64,000 nt of DNA from Ashinkailepas kermadecensis (taxonomy: Eukaryota; Arthropoda; Thecostraca; Neolepadidae), in NCBI GenBank assembly GCA_034440615.1, contig JAOTOM010004125.1:124001-188000 (forward strand). The letters are read 5' to 3'. The translations under genes were made by a program, and so were the position numbers. The notes beneath the pieces are model-generated. The model was not told the DNA's origin, made no database searches, and saw only the letters and a list, made by a program, of their open reading frames with translations. Positions 23,140-35,381 of the stretch are shown piece after piece. Every line of letters begins with the position of its first letter. The first letter of the stretch is position 1.

Positions 23140-24312
23140 CACCGAGGCTGTGGTGCTGTGGTGCTGTGGTGCTGTGGTGCTGTGGTGCTGTGGTGCTGTG
23201 GTGCTGTGGTGCTGTGGTGCTGTGGTGCTGTGTGCTGTGGTGCTGTGGTGCTGTGGTGCTGTGGTGCTGTGGTGCTGTGGTGCTGTGGTGTGTAGTGCTG
23301 TGGTGTGTGGTGCTGTGGTGTGTGGTGCTGTGGTGTGTGGTACTGTGATGTGTGGTGCTGTGGTGTGTGGTGCTGTGGTGTGTGGTGCTGTGGTGCTGTG
23401 GTGCTGTGGTGTGTGGTGCTGTGGTGTGTGGTGCTGTGGTGTGTGGTGCTGTGATGTGTGGTGCTGTGATGTGTGGTGCTGTGGTGTGTGGTGCTGTGAT
23501 GTGTGGTGCTGTGGTGTGTGGTGCTGTGGTGTGTGGTGCTGTGGTGCTGTGGTGCTGTGGTGTGTAGTGCTGTGATGTGTGGTGCTGTGGTGTGTGGTGC
23601 TGTGGTGTGTGGTGCTGTGGTGTGTGGTGCTGTGGTGTGTGGTGCTGTGGTGTGTGGTGCTGTGGTGTGTGGTGCTGTGGTGTGTGGTGCTGTGATGTGT
23701 GGTACTGTGATGTGTGGTGCTGTGGTGTGTGGTGCTGTGGTGTGTGGTGCTGTGATGTGTGGTGCTGTGGTGTGTGGTGCTGTGGCGTGTGGTGCTGTGG
23801 TGCTGTGGTGCTGTGGTGCTGTGGTGATGTGGTGCTGTGTGCTGTGGTGCTGTGGTGCTGTGGTGCTGTGGTGCTGTGGTGTGTGGTGCTGTGGTGCTGT
23901 GGTGTGTGGTGCTGTGGTGTGTGGTGCTGTGGTGTGTGGTGCTGTGATGTGTGGTGCTGTGGTGTGTGGTGCTGTGGTGTGTGGTGCTGTGGTGCTGTGG
24001 TGCTGTGGTGTGTGGTGCTGTGGTGTGTGGTGCTGTGGTGCTGTGGTGTGTGGTGCTGTGGTGTGTGGTGCTGTGGTGTGTGGTGCTGTGGTGCTTGGTG
24101 TGTAGTGCTGTGATGTGTGGTGCTGTGGTGCTGTGGTGCTGTGGTGCTGTGGTGCTGTGGTGCTGTGGTGTGTAGTGCTGTGGTGTGTGGTGCTGTGGTG
24201 TGTGGTGCTGTGATGTGTGGTGCTGTGGTGTGTGGTGCTGTGGTGTGTGGTGCTGTGGTGCTCTGGTGTGTGGTGCTGTGGTGTGTGGTGCTGTGGTGTG
24301 TGATGCGGTAGT
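23140..24312. repeat. Nested 8/15-bp minisatellite, 1.17 kb
   Basis: Two interleaved units are present: the 8-mer GTGGTGCT and the 15-mer GTGGTGTGTGGTGCT (an 8-mer plus a 7-mer GTGGTGT). Blocks of pure 8-mers alternate with 15-mer runs. The frames (Val-Leu-Trp-Cys on plus; His-Thr-Ala-Pro on minus, 416 codons) come from the repeat. Confidence 0.95.
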
Positions 24313-24365
24313 GTTATGCAACTTCACCCCAGACGCCAGAAGTGTTGAAAAGCAGCGGCTCACCG

Positions 24366-24455
24366 TGACGAAGCTGCTAAACCCTATGGCTACTGGACTC
24401 GGCTCATCCTGACAAAGCTGCTAGTTACCCTATGGCTACTGCACTCGGCTCACTC
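24366..24455. repeat. 44-bp tandem duplication
   Basis: TGACGAAGCTGCTAAACCCT at 24366 and TGACAAAGCTGCTAGTTACC at 24410 are each followed by CTATGGCTACTG-ACTCGGCTCA. Confidence 0.85.
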
Positions 24456-25116
24456 TTCAACCAAGATATACACCTCCAACTTCTGAATCATTAATGTGAT
24501 CCGTGTTGAGCTGACAATTGAAAATGCGGTACTGATGTTCGTGAATATGGAGAACAGCTGGATAAGAATAAGAAAACATTTGTGAACCAATGGCATCACC
24601 AATATTTTATACATACAGCCACCATATGAAATGTCTCCGGGGTATCCAACTGACGCCTCTACCACGTGCCGGCTACTCTGGCCGTGGAGGCGCTTCTGGA
24701 TCTCCTGGGAGTGGATCTCGGCCTATTCGTCGGGACGAAGATACCGCAGCCGGCGATCGCGAGCGGCGCCGATGGTGTCCTATCGACAGCAGCGGCAGAC
24801 GTGAAGATGTGCGACTCTCCCGAACTGCCGGCAGCCGTTCTGCCCCGAGCGGCGGCCCGTGCGCAGCGCGTCCGCCCAGACGGCCGCCACCCGGCACGCA
24901 GCTTCCTCGAAAACTTCCCCGCCGGGAAATGTGATAGGTGCCGTGTGCCCTCGATGTCATCGGGTCGCCGCCAAAGCGTTCGGGCTGAAAGTTGATCCGA
25001 TGGTGTGCACGGCATGGCAGCCCGTTGGGTGTGGAGTTTTGGACCGATGAGCAAGTCTGGTGTCCCGTACCGTTTGCTCGCCGTCTCCTCGATGTTGTCG
25101 CACTGAGTGTTTGTCT
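24456..25116. other. Partly GC-rich stretch with open frames, no gene recognised
   Basis: From about 24650 to 25060 the sequence is GC-rich and open on both strands (109 codons plus at 24666; 178 and 152 codons minus). None shows a domain I recognise. It could hold an exon or be open by composition. Confidence 0.35.
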
Positions 25117-25455
25117 CGAGCCGTTCTGCACCTCTCTGGGCTACGCCTTTGGTCTGTATGATCGTTGCTTTAAGCCCCGAATGGCCACACAGCATACTGG
25201 TGCCGCCGGTAATCCTTGGCAGCCTGCGTCGAGCCGTTCTGCACCTCTCTGGGCTACGTCTTTGGTCTGTATGATCGTTGCTTTAAGCCACGAATGGCCA
25301 CACAGCATACTGGTGCCGCCGGTAATCCTTGGCAGCCTGCATCGAGCCGTTCTGCACCTCTCTGGGCTACGTCTTTGGTCTGTATGATCGTTGCTTTAAG
25401 CCACGAATGGCCACACAGCATACTGGTGCCGCCGGTAATCCTTGGCAGCCTGCAT
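25117..25455. repeat. 113-bp tandem repeat, 3 copies
   Basis: CGAGCCGTTCTGCACCTCTC begins at 25117, 25230 and 25343. Copies are nearly identical, indicating recent duplication. A partial fourth copy may start at about 25456. Confidence 0.93.
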
Positions 25456-26182
25456 CGCTCACTTGTCGTCCCCTCGATGGCTTGAATGTAAGTGCTGCTG
25501 CCACAAATCGCTCCGCGCTTACGCTTCGAGAATATTTCTTCAGCTTGGATGGCCTCTTTTAATCCGACCCGCCTGTGCATCCGCTCCGTCTGGGCTGCAG
25601 ACGTCTTGTTTGGCGTTTCATTGAAATGGACGTCAACGATAGGTTGATTATTGTGCATGTAGCGACGCGTGGCAGGTCTCATTTGAGATCCGGACGAATG
25701 GACTACACTGAGATCAATGAAAGCTCTCGAAATTCACCACGCGTATCGTACATGGCTCTCACGGGAGACATTGTGGAACCATTTGGTGTCGTGAAACACC
25801 TCAAGCAACATTTGAAACGACTAGCTTGGCGCTGCGGAGAACAGAGGATGGACTTTGGAAGCTAAGGAATTTGGCTTGCTTTCTTGCTTGCTACATTCTC
25901 GATGGAGATTACATGCCTTGGAAAATGTTTGCTTTGTCAAAGCTCTCAAAAAAGCTTCTCTGCCGAGAACCGCTGCAGTGCTTACATAACTATGTGTGGT
26001 CTTCACCGATTCGGAATGTACCACATACAGAACAAGCGATGCACGCCAGGTTCCATCCCGAATGACGCAATATGTAGACTGAAGATCACGGCTCTTGGTC
26101 AGCGGCGCCTTTGACTTACAGATCCCGTACTTGTGTGAACGCGCAGACTGGTGTGAGTCAATATTACTGGTGGTCAATATAC

Positions 26183-26239
26183 CAGCGTGGACGTATGCAT
26201 GCCGGTAGTGAAACTACCAGCATGCACACGACCACGCTG
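26183..26239. other. 27-bp inverted repeat with 3-nt loop
   Basis: The arms 26183-26209 and 26213-26239 pair over 27 positions with 3 mismatches (CAGCGTGG...GCCGGTAGT against ACTACCAGC...CCACGCTG), loop GAA. It could be a small foldback element or the stem of a structured RNA. No flanking evidence separates these. Confidence 0.8.
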
Positions 26240-27351
26240 ATAGTTCCGCGCGCCCAGGCTTGTTAATTACGAGTCGCTTCCGACTCGGAAATTTAACCGG
26301 AAACGGTTGATGCGTTGCGAAGTGCGGCCGCAGGCCGGACTAGCCGAGGCGGTCTGAATTCCCGCAGCGATCTCAGGCGTGTTCGATACACCGAATATCC
26401 GCTACGCTGTGCAGTCGGCCTTGATATCCCGGCTTCACGTTGTCGGCCGACAACTGCGGGAGCGGAGCTCGGTGTGGCGGAGCGGGTGCGGACGGCGGCC
26501 GTCCGACCGGTGCCGACCTGACCGCCACATCGTGCCCCGCCCGACAACGGCCAACCGATTGTTGGAGTGTGCATGCCGCGAGCTAAATATGAAGTTCCGC
26601 TTCGCATGGTGCCGCCAGGTGGTGGTGCCGCTAGATGACCCGACCGACGCATCAGGTGCTGCCGCCCGGGGCGGAAGTGGGAACCGGGAGAACAGTAAGG
26701 GCGCGGCTGCATTGCTGGCTTGGTGCTGGAGGGGTGAAGGCGGCGGACGAATACACTCCAGACCGAAGATCCAGTATCTCTGGAGAGTCGGGTGTCGCGA
26801 GCCAGGAGGAGTCGACACTCGAGCACCCATGGGCAAAGGCTTTCACAGCATCTTGAAGGCCAGATTAATGGCTGGACAATTTGACTCACTGCGTGGATGA
26901 AGCCGACTCGCTTGGGAGAATGTGGGCGTGGTTGAGGTGGGAAAGGCCCCGAGCCGATTCGGTTGGAAGAGGTCAAAGCCCTGAGGCATGGGAGGATGCG
27001 GGCGAGGCTGAGGTGCCGAGCGACCTCAAGCAGCTCGCAATGGACGGCGTTTTGCTCAGATTTCACCAAATGCCAAGATTTGGATCACTTGAAGCATATA
27101 CAATGTATTAAAGCAAGTGTCGCTGGAAAATATTTTCGGTTCGAGACAATATTAGGGGGTTGGCCAGCTTGATCGGTGGGCCAGGGGTGCGTTAAAAGTT
27201 CGCCACTGGACCTGTCAAGTGACGCATTCCACCGGTACAATGAAGCCGACTGCGAATGTCCAGCATCACAGAACTCGCCACAGACTGCCATCTCGTATAT
27301 TACGACGCTTCCGTAATTCTTCTGAGTGTGGGTTCTCGCCTGCCATCGCAT

Positions 27352-27387
27352 CCCCGTCCACCATCGGGGAAACGATGGTGGATGGGG
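27352..27387. other. 15-bp inverted repeat
   Basis: CCCCGTCCACCATCG and CGATGGTGGATGGGG pair with one mismatch (a possible G-U wobble), loop GGGAAA. Confidence 0.75.
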
Positions 27388-28885
27388 GTATATGGTGGAC
27401 GCACCGCTCATGGAAATGATCGGTGCGCCTCGCTACAGCAGGGACGTGCGGACTCGTTTGGTTACGTGAATCGATGCATATGCACACCCAATTGATTTTC
27501 CAAACGGATTGTCAGACAGCGAAGTAATTTGGGCAATACACAGCCGTAAGCAATATTCCAGGGCGCTCTCACATACTTCGTATCTTCAATAACTCTTTTG
27601 GATTCCTCAGGTTTCAATCGTTCTCGCTGTCTGTCACTCTCGGACTGTGTAGAGACCGGCTTAGTTTTTAATGTCTCACCGATGATGTCACAACGATGTT
27701 TCCATTCAAGAAGGCACTACACGTGATTTCGTGGCCGTCACAGCGCCTTTAGCATCAGGTGGGACCGACTACCAATGACGTCATTAGATCGGCTGTTTGT
27801 TTTTTATTACCCACAATACATTACTGTGGCATCCGGACAAATGTCCGCGTCTCAAATGGTCGTCCGGTGTACATTCATCGTAAGACATATTTTCGTACAG
27901 CGCATGTCAATACGCAAATGTTTGCATGGAATTGTTTGTCTCCAAATGCTTATATCACAAATGTTCCCATCGCAAATATTCACATACGCAGATGTTTGCA
28001 TATGCGAAATGTTCGTACGCTGAAATGCTCGTATCAGGATATATAAAATTGAACCAGGTGGGGTTATGCTATGCTGGAATAGTTCTGATACTTTTCGCTA
28101 TTTTGCGCACAGTAACTTGCCCGTATACGGCCATTTGTGAAGACGAATATTTGTGGTGGATCTCAATGCTGCCTGGTTGCCACCGCTCGATGCCCCCCCC
28201 CCCACACACACACAAGAAGGGCTCGATGACATCACTCGCATGAGCGGCAAATGGCCCCAGCACATCATCCACAAGTCACTGGGTATCACGAAACGGGTAC
28301 CGGCATGGCTACAGCCGCAATGTCCCTCTACAGATATTGACCACACATACATATATACAGATATTGACCATACAGATATACAGAATTGACCGTTCTACGC
28401 TCGGAGACGACGTACACTCGGGTAGTGCGCGATGTGAGGATTGTGTTCCGCTTCAAATCCGACAAACGGCTGTCGTGTGGGGTCAGGCGGACACGACGTG
28501 CGTCTTGAGAGAACAACAGCAGCTGTTTTGCATATTTAGCGTTTGTAAGATGGCGGACAGTCCGTCACACGAGAATGTGTGTCGGCACACCCTGTGCTGT
28601 GGAGCGTCATCCATCAACAGGGAACACATGGGGCGCCCCGAGAACAATGCTGAACCGCCGCCATTGTTGCATCATGGCGCGTTAGTCGTCCGTCAATCAT
28701 CACGTAAAGGACCTCTGTCAAGCTGGAAACAGAATACCATTATTACCTTACACATCGCTTGCTTGTAATGTTCCTTCACCGAATGTAAAACGACCAGCAT
28801 GTCTGGTACGCATGTTCACATCCATGGCTATGCCGTATCGTGACATCAGAAGCCGCATGCATCATAGGCTAAAACCATTGACGTT

Positions 28886-29050
28886 TATTTCTGAAAATTA
28901 CTGTGGGAGGGGCACAATACCTGGGGGACATACACGGGCTCAAATTAACAGGGGTCACACTCCATGGGGTTGCATATTAAAAGTTGAAATTATTAGGGAG
29001 AAGTCAACATTAAGGGAGCAAATCGCCCCTAAAACACACGAAACAACACC
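28886..29050. repeat. Dispersed repeat family, copy A
   Basis: Shared, ordered blocks with 55298-55480 are CTGAAAATTA, a GGG-rich segment, TCCATGG/TCCATGC, TAAAAG-TGAAATTATT, GGG, AAG-CAACA and GCCC--AAAA near the end. The copies are diverged and no protein is encoded. It could be an old SINE, MITE or LINE 3' fragment. Confidence 0.5.
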
Positions 29051-29456
29051 AATGACTGAAACGATTCACGGTTCGTCACGACCATTCGGCCTGCTTTTCC
29101 TGAGTGTCGGCCGAGAAGTGGCAGCGCTGGCGTCGTGTCGACACGACCCTGTCAGCCGTGCCGACCATTTATTGATTATCACAGCAACTCGACAGCGCCC
29201 CCGGCCGGCCGCCAGCACGACTGGCGATACGCCCAGGCGCGGGTGACGCGGGTGAGGGGTGACAGGGCGGGTGAGGGGATCTCAAGTGAGGAGAAGGGCT
29301 GCCGACGGTGTGGCGCTGCTGCCGTATTGTCCGGCGGCGCGTCCTGTCTGCACGATAATGGTGGCCAGAGTTTCTCAACGCTTATCGCTCGTTGGACATA
29401 CGATCGAAAATAAGGGCGCTCACAGGCGCTGTGGCGACCTGTGCACCGGAGCGCTA
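29051..29456. other. Intergenic; no gene recognised
   Basis: GC-rich in its middle, with no recognisable protein. Confidence 0.4.
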
Positions 29457-29462
29457 TATACA

Positions 29463-29502
<40 letters not shown>

Positions 29503-29517
29503 CATACACATACACAC

Positions 29518-29550
<33 letters not shown>

Positions 29551-29576
29551 TCACACATATATATATATATATATAT

Positions 29577-29640
<64 letters not shown>
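29457..29640. repeat. (CA)n-(TA)n compound microsatellite
   Basis: Interrupted CA repeats (about 29460-29552) pass through ATCACACA into TA repeats (to 29638). Confidence 0.95.
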
Positions 29641-29643
<3 letters not shown>

Positions 29644-30733
29644 TTGTATTATGGTAAAATAACTAAACCATTGCGTCATCATTGGGTCCATAGCTTTATG
29701 TACATCGGCTTCGCACGACTAATCCTTGCATTGTACATACCACTTGCTACACCTTAACCGTGACAAACACTGGGCTAGGACTCGCCATCTGACTTGTGCC
29801 TCGCACATACAAACAAACACAAACAAACACAAACAAACACAAACAAACACACACCCACATTCCTAACACGTGCAAACGACCTTCAGCTCAGAAACAAGAT
29901 GATGCGTCTTTGCTCCACCAGTTGTTTGCGATGGTCCCGTCTCCCCCATCCTACCCGCTCCTCTTTCCCCATAAACCATAGCGCAGCAGTAGCTATAATA
30001 TCCCATCATCCGCACTCTTTGCCCTCCACCTCCAGACACCAAAGCGGAAACACCGGACAACTCCAGAGCCGCGCCTAGAAAGCCGGCACGGACGGCCAGT
30101 CTTCCACACACTCCAAGCCAGCCGGCCAAATGATGACCGTACTCTGCCTCACACTGTGGTCTCTGCCTCACACTGGGTCAGCAGAGGAAAATTTCACTAA
30201 CATCACAAGCTGTGCATTCACACCGAATTTGGTGTTAATACATCTTTAATTAATCTTATTTAATAATATTTAATTTAATAAGCTTTATTTGACTAATTAT
30301 ATTAATCTGATTTAATAGTTAAGTCACTAACAGCGGATTGGCAGCAGGCAGTAACAGCTGACAGTTACTTAAATACCTTGTTGATATAAAGAAAGTGTGA
30401 GGGGTAATGCTTCAAGATTGCGTGAAGGTGTATTCACACCGAATTCGATGTAAATACACAGATTGTGATGTTCGTGAAATTTTCCTCAGACCGGCCGGGC
30501 GGCCGCGCACAGGAAGGCACCATCCAACCACCACCGCTCTGTCCCCCCCCCCCACCCCTCCCAGCATCTCCCATACGTCCCGATGGAAGGTGTCCAAAAG
30601 CTGTCCTCACTGGCTTTTTAACCTCCATTAGACGTGTTCACTTCAAGTGAGGATGTGAAAGCTTGTCCGTCAACAAAGCAATGCATTATACATGGTTACA
30701 TGCAAAAATGCAGAACTCTGAAGCCATGAAATA
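29641..30733. other. Intergenic with short repeats; no gene recognised
   Basis: ACAAACAAAC microsatellite lies at about 29808-29850. An AT-rich TTAATTTAATA segment is at about 30236-30320. A pair of near-identical motifs, CATTCACACCGAATT at about 30207 and TATTCACACCGAATT at about 30430, stands about 220 bp apart. The second is nearly palindromic about GAATTC. A C10 run is at 30544-30553. Confidence 0.45.
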
Positions 30734-30985
30734 CTAAAATTCAGCACAAATTTTCGCAGGTCCGTACATGCTGCCGTCCCGGCAAAATACAAATGGTGCA
30801 AATAATCGTGCCACGTTAATGATTCCAGTGCACGTTCCCATGATTGCCGAGGGACCAGAAAGCTGATATCCTAGCATGCGTCGAACGTTTCCCCAAAACT
30901 CGTGTATGGTGGGCCAGTACCAGAATATGCGGATTTGTTCGTCCGGACACCTATGGCATTCGGTAGTCCAGAATTCAGTACATTT
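30734..30985 (-). pseudogene. Possible L1/Tx1-type LINE ORF2 C-terminal fragment
   Basis: One open minus-strand frame of about 83 codons reads KCTEFWTTECHRCPDEQIRI followed by FWYWPTIHEFWGNVRRML. This resembles the C-terminal region of L1/Tx1-group ORF2, where a Cys-X2-Cys is followed by -H-FW-CP-I--FW--V. In the usual pattern His and Cys ligands stand where this copy has Ile/Phe and Trp. It is bounded by stops (TAA just upstream, TAG at 30734-30736). No RT motif is visible nearby, so it is a short dead fragment if correctly identified. Confidence 0.45.
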
Positions 30986-31148
30986 TTAGACCTTCACATG
31001 TGGGTAGGATTCTATGTATTAATTTAAATTGAAGTCATCATAATTTCAAAAGGTTTGTATTTGATATAATTACCTGACTATTGTTTGCGAAGAAAAATGA
31101 GGCAGTATATTCAGTTTACTCATATGCTTTGCGCCTTTCTAGGGCATG

Positions 31149-31183
<35 letters not shown>

Positions 31184-31914
31184 ATTAAGCCAAATTGGAT
31201 CAGGTCGTTTTGCATACAGTATGAGCATTCGTGGATTTCCACGGGCAAGGACGAGTTTCCACTCAGCCCAAAGTGCTACCAAAATGCAATGCCATGCTAC
31301 GAGGTGCCCATCTGTGCTTCATCTGTTCTGCTCCATGAATTCGCTTAAAGTGCCTATGATATAAATCGGATGGCTTTATGACGCCTTGAAAATAAGTTCT
31401 TGCTTCTCGAAATGTGCCTCATTTTCCACATTTCTGAGCATGTTTTCCGCAAGGGCTTGCCGGGTGCCTGAATCTTAGCTAAGGGTGCTACGGCGCGTGC
31501 CTGAATCCTAGCTAAGGGTGCTCCGGCGCGTACCTTAAGCCATGCCGATGCAGCATCTGACCAACAATGACCTTTGATCGTACCGGACGTGTCGGACGCC
31601 TTCCCATCATAGTAAAAAATGGACATTGCTTTGCTGATGAACAACTTTTGTATAATTGTTGCTTTCCATTTACTTTTGCGTGCTATCTAGAGCTCTTTCT
31701 GTCCATGCTATAATTAATGTCCACGGTGACATTTATTTTCATGCTGACATATATGTCAGCTTGTACATTTATACATGGCATCTGCAACTCCGCCTTCTGC
31801 CATGTGCTTCTAATTGTGGATCTTTAACCTATTCGACGTTTCCCAAGTAAATTGAAACCGTATTTTCACCATCTCGTTGACTTGCTGATCTGTTGGTCTC
31901 TCCAACACCGGGCA

Positions 31915-31915
<1 letters not shown>
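30986..31915. other. Intergenic with small repeats
   Basis: Short (CT)n at about 31151-31181. A 33-bp tandem pair GTGCCTGAATC-TAGCTAAGG lies at about 31468-31535. No gene was recognised. Confidence 0.5.
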
Positions 31916-32478
<563 letters not shown>

Positions 32479-32715
32479 ATTGCGAGATAGTTTCCGAATT
32501 TGACACGTGATATTTACCGTACCATGTTAAACTGTGGCTAAGTCAAGGGTTTTATTTCGTTTCATGTGGACTATTTTCTTTCCACGTAATTTGTTTCCGC
32601 TTGATTTCTGTCATATGCTTTTTTGCCAGTCAGAACTGAGCATTGCTGAAGGTTCAGATTTTCGGGATGTGTTGACCGAATCTAAAAAATAATATAATAT
32701 TTTCCGCATTAACCT

Positions 32716-32870
32716 GACCGTATGGAATGCCTTACCTGCCAGATGACCGCATGGAATGCCTTAGCTGCCAGATGACAGTATGGAATGTCTTACCTGCCAG
32801 ATGACCGTATGGAATGTCTTACCTGACGAATGACCGTATGGAATGCCTTTCCTGACAGATGACCGTACGG
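32716..32870. repeat. 29-bp minisatellite, about 5 copies
   Basis: The unit GACCGTATGGAATGCCTTAC plus CTGCCAGAT starts at 32716 and 32745 and continues with single-base variants. Confidence 0.92.
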
Positions 32871-33312
32871 ACATTAAGTATTAAGTTAACACATAACTGC
32901 CAGCTCTGACTCAATGGGCTGGCCTACCTGCCAGCTGCCTGTCTGAACTGGTCCGATTTGGGCCGTCTATTGTTCGGCTGAATTTCAAACAATTTAGTTT
33001 GAACTTCAGCCGATGCCGTTCATTGTTCAGCGACTGAGCCGAAGGCCTTTAATAAGCGCATTCCACTATGTTGTTCATCGCAGGCGGAAATACTGAGCTG
33101 CCCACTCTCGTGCCCGCCTTTCCAGATTGAGAATACTCTGTCGCGTCCTGGTAGCTGACCCTATGTGAGCAATCCAAAGGTCAATGCAAACACAACTGAG
33201 CCGGCCATTCTCGAAAGTGAGTACAGTTCGTGCACAGTTCCGTACCTGTATCTTGTAACGACCGACCCTCGGACCGCGCCACCAGGCTAACAATCTGGGC
33301 AACACGTGTGAT
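32871..33312. other. Intergenic; no gene recognised
   Basis: Nothing was recognised. Confidence 0.4.
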
Positions 33313-33584
33313 CGGAACTCCGCCCGGGACAGCCACCGCACCCGACCGGAACTCCACTCGGGACAGCCACCGCACCCGACCGGAACTCCGCCCGGGACAG
33401 CCACCGCACCCGACCGGAACTCCGCCCGGGACAGCCACCGCACCCGACCGGAACTCCGCCCGGGACAGCCACCGCACCCGACCGGAACTCCACTCGGGAC
33501 AGCCACCGCACCCGACCGGAACTCCACCCGGAACACCCACCGCACCCGACCGGAACTCCATGCGGGACGGCCACAGCGTCCGTG
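33313..33584. repeat. 34-bp minisatellite, 8 copies
   Basis: The unit is CGGAACTCCGCCCGGGACAG plus CCACCGCACCCGAC, repeating every 34 bp from 33313. The last copy (33551) is diverged. Confidence 0.93.
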
Positions 33585-35001
33585 CGTCGGCCGTCGATGA
33601 CCGGAACCTTCGGCGGATTTTTCCCGTAGTGCACGCAAATCGCCAGACGGAGCACGCCGACGACGACAACCTCTCCTGTTCTATCGTGATCAGAAGCGAG
33701 CCTTCTCGCTGTACGACAATCGGTTGAATAGGAACTCAAGCCAACTTTGGGACGGACTGTGCTCCGGCACATGGGCTCTTTTGCGTGCCGCACATCTCCC
33801 CACGTGACGACGCGCGGCCGTGAGTTGGGTCGACTGCCGGCCGAGACGCCGGCCGACGCTCGAACATTCAGCCCAACGTGTGACATTAGTATGGGAGCCT
33901 GCACCGCCGGCGCCCGCCTTCCGCATCAATAGTGGCGGCCTAATGCAGGGCACAATGCATGGCCGGCGGCTGCATGCTCCTCGTTCAAGAACAGAAAGGA
34001 GGAGGGGTAGGGGTAGGGGTAGGGGGAGGGCAGACCCAGTCCCGGCAGCTAGCTTCTCGCTGAAGTTACAACTCCAAACCAGCCGAGTTTGGCACACAGC
34101 GTGAAACGATCTTGTATGACCACTGATAGGGTTGCTTTGCTGAGAAAAAGACTATGATGTATTTATTATCGAACAAATGTCGATCCAGCCCACCACCAGG
34201 GTGGTGGGTGAGAGGAGAGGGAAGTGGCCTGAGGATCCACAAAGTGTTAAATATAACCAAAAGCTTATCGAATATCGGAAAATTCCTCGGGTATAGAAAA
34301 AGATGGGTTTGATCTGACATGACTTGGTTGGAACGGCATGGACATGCTATGGCCATTGGGGTGTGCCAATTCGATACTCGTTCTGGTGGAACAAAAATGG
34401 CGCCCCCTAACTTTGTGCATTGGGTGGCAAGGACCACAATGTACCATAAAAAGCAGCTAAAACCATCCCCCATCTAGCGCAACTGGAAAAACCGAAGAGC
34501 ACTGCCCAAGGTGCTGTCACCATGCCGCTAAATTTTCTCAAACGGGTTTTCTGCTAACTTATTTAACAAAAGCTTATCAATTTCCTGTCGTTACATTCCC
34601 CACGGCATAGTCAGACACTTGGTACCATATGTGTGCGTGCTTTACATGGCTTGCTAAATGTACGTGCATTATCACTCGCCACATGCTATGCATGCGGACA
34701 AAACAATTCACAGGCCTTCCGATTTGCTACGTGTCACTGAGCAATTCGTGCAATGAACTGGACGCCACGTCTATAACTCGGGGAACAACAGCCCTTCCTT
34801 GACTGGAACATCGGCAGCGCCTGACAGGGACGTAGTCAGGGGGGTGGGGCGTCGGGTTCGATCTCCCACTCCTTTGGCTCCAGCCTCGCCGGCGCAGGGT
34901 CGCGCCAGGAGGCTTTACGTTATCGTCTACGGGATTGCCATGACGGAAATAGAAAAGCCAAGCTCACTTTCTATGGCCGCCGAGGCTGTTCTCAGGCTCC
35001 C
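33585..35001. other. Intergenic; no gene recognised
   Basis: GGGGTA is repeated near 34003-34025. A short GGTTCGATCTCCC match at about 34855 resembles a Pol III B box but has no A box before it. The remainder is featureless. Confidence 0.45.
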
Positions 35002-35381
35002 AAGAACGTCTACGAGCCCTCACGAACGCGTACGGTCCCTTGTAAATGTGTCCGGGCCCGTACGAACGTCTGCTGACCCTTGCGAACGTTTACTGACTTT
35101 TGCAAATGTCTATGGGCCTTTGCAAAATGTACGGGCGCGTACGGACCATTGCGAACGTTTGCGGGCCCTTCCAAACGTTCACTTGCCCTTGCGTACTTCT
35201 ACAGACCTCTACCAACGCTTAAGAGCCCTTACGGACGTCTATGGGCTCCCACGAACGTTTATGGTCCTTGCGAACGCTTACGGGCCATTACGAACGTTTG
35301 AGGGTTCTTACAAAAGCCTACGGGCCATTGCGAACGTCTGCGAGTTCTTACGAACGTGTACGGGCCCCGACGAATGTGTGA
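35002..35381. repeat. Degenerate 20-bp tandem repeat, about 19 copies
   Basis: The unit resembles GCGAACGTTTACGGGCCCTT. Clear 20-bp phasing is seen, for example CGAACGCTTACGGGCCATTA, CGAACGTTTGAGGGTTCTTA and CGAACGTCTGCGAGTTCTTA. Copies are 60-90% alike by eye, so the array is old. Confidence 0.85.

Larger units (their letters stand above)
25456..28885. other. Intergenic with hairpins and weak repeats; no gene recognised
   Basis: A 258-codon minus frame (27069-26293) lies in GC-rich DNA, is Arg/Pro/Ser-rich and matches nothing I know. Degenerate copies of a CAAATGTTYNCAT-type motif, about 25 bp apart, run from about 27905 to 28040. CAGATATTGACCA is repeated near 28330-28375. A C10 run joined to (CA)n lies at 28193-28213. 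A single TGACGTCAT site is at about 27776. Hairpins at 26183 and 27352 are listed separately. Confidence 0.45.

Noticed and set aside
23113..24363. A 416-codon His/Thr/Ser-rich minus-strand frame
   Set aside because: It lies wholly in the 8/15-bp satellite.
26293..27069. A 258-codon minus-strand frame outside any satellite
   Set aside because: GC-rich DNA with overlapping frames on both strands, Arg/Pro/Ser bias and no recognisable domain. Kept only as a remark on the region.
34852..34866. GGTTCGATCTCCC resembling a Pol III B box (tRNA or SINE)
   Set aside because: No A box at a suitable distance upstream and no clover-leaf pairing.
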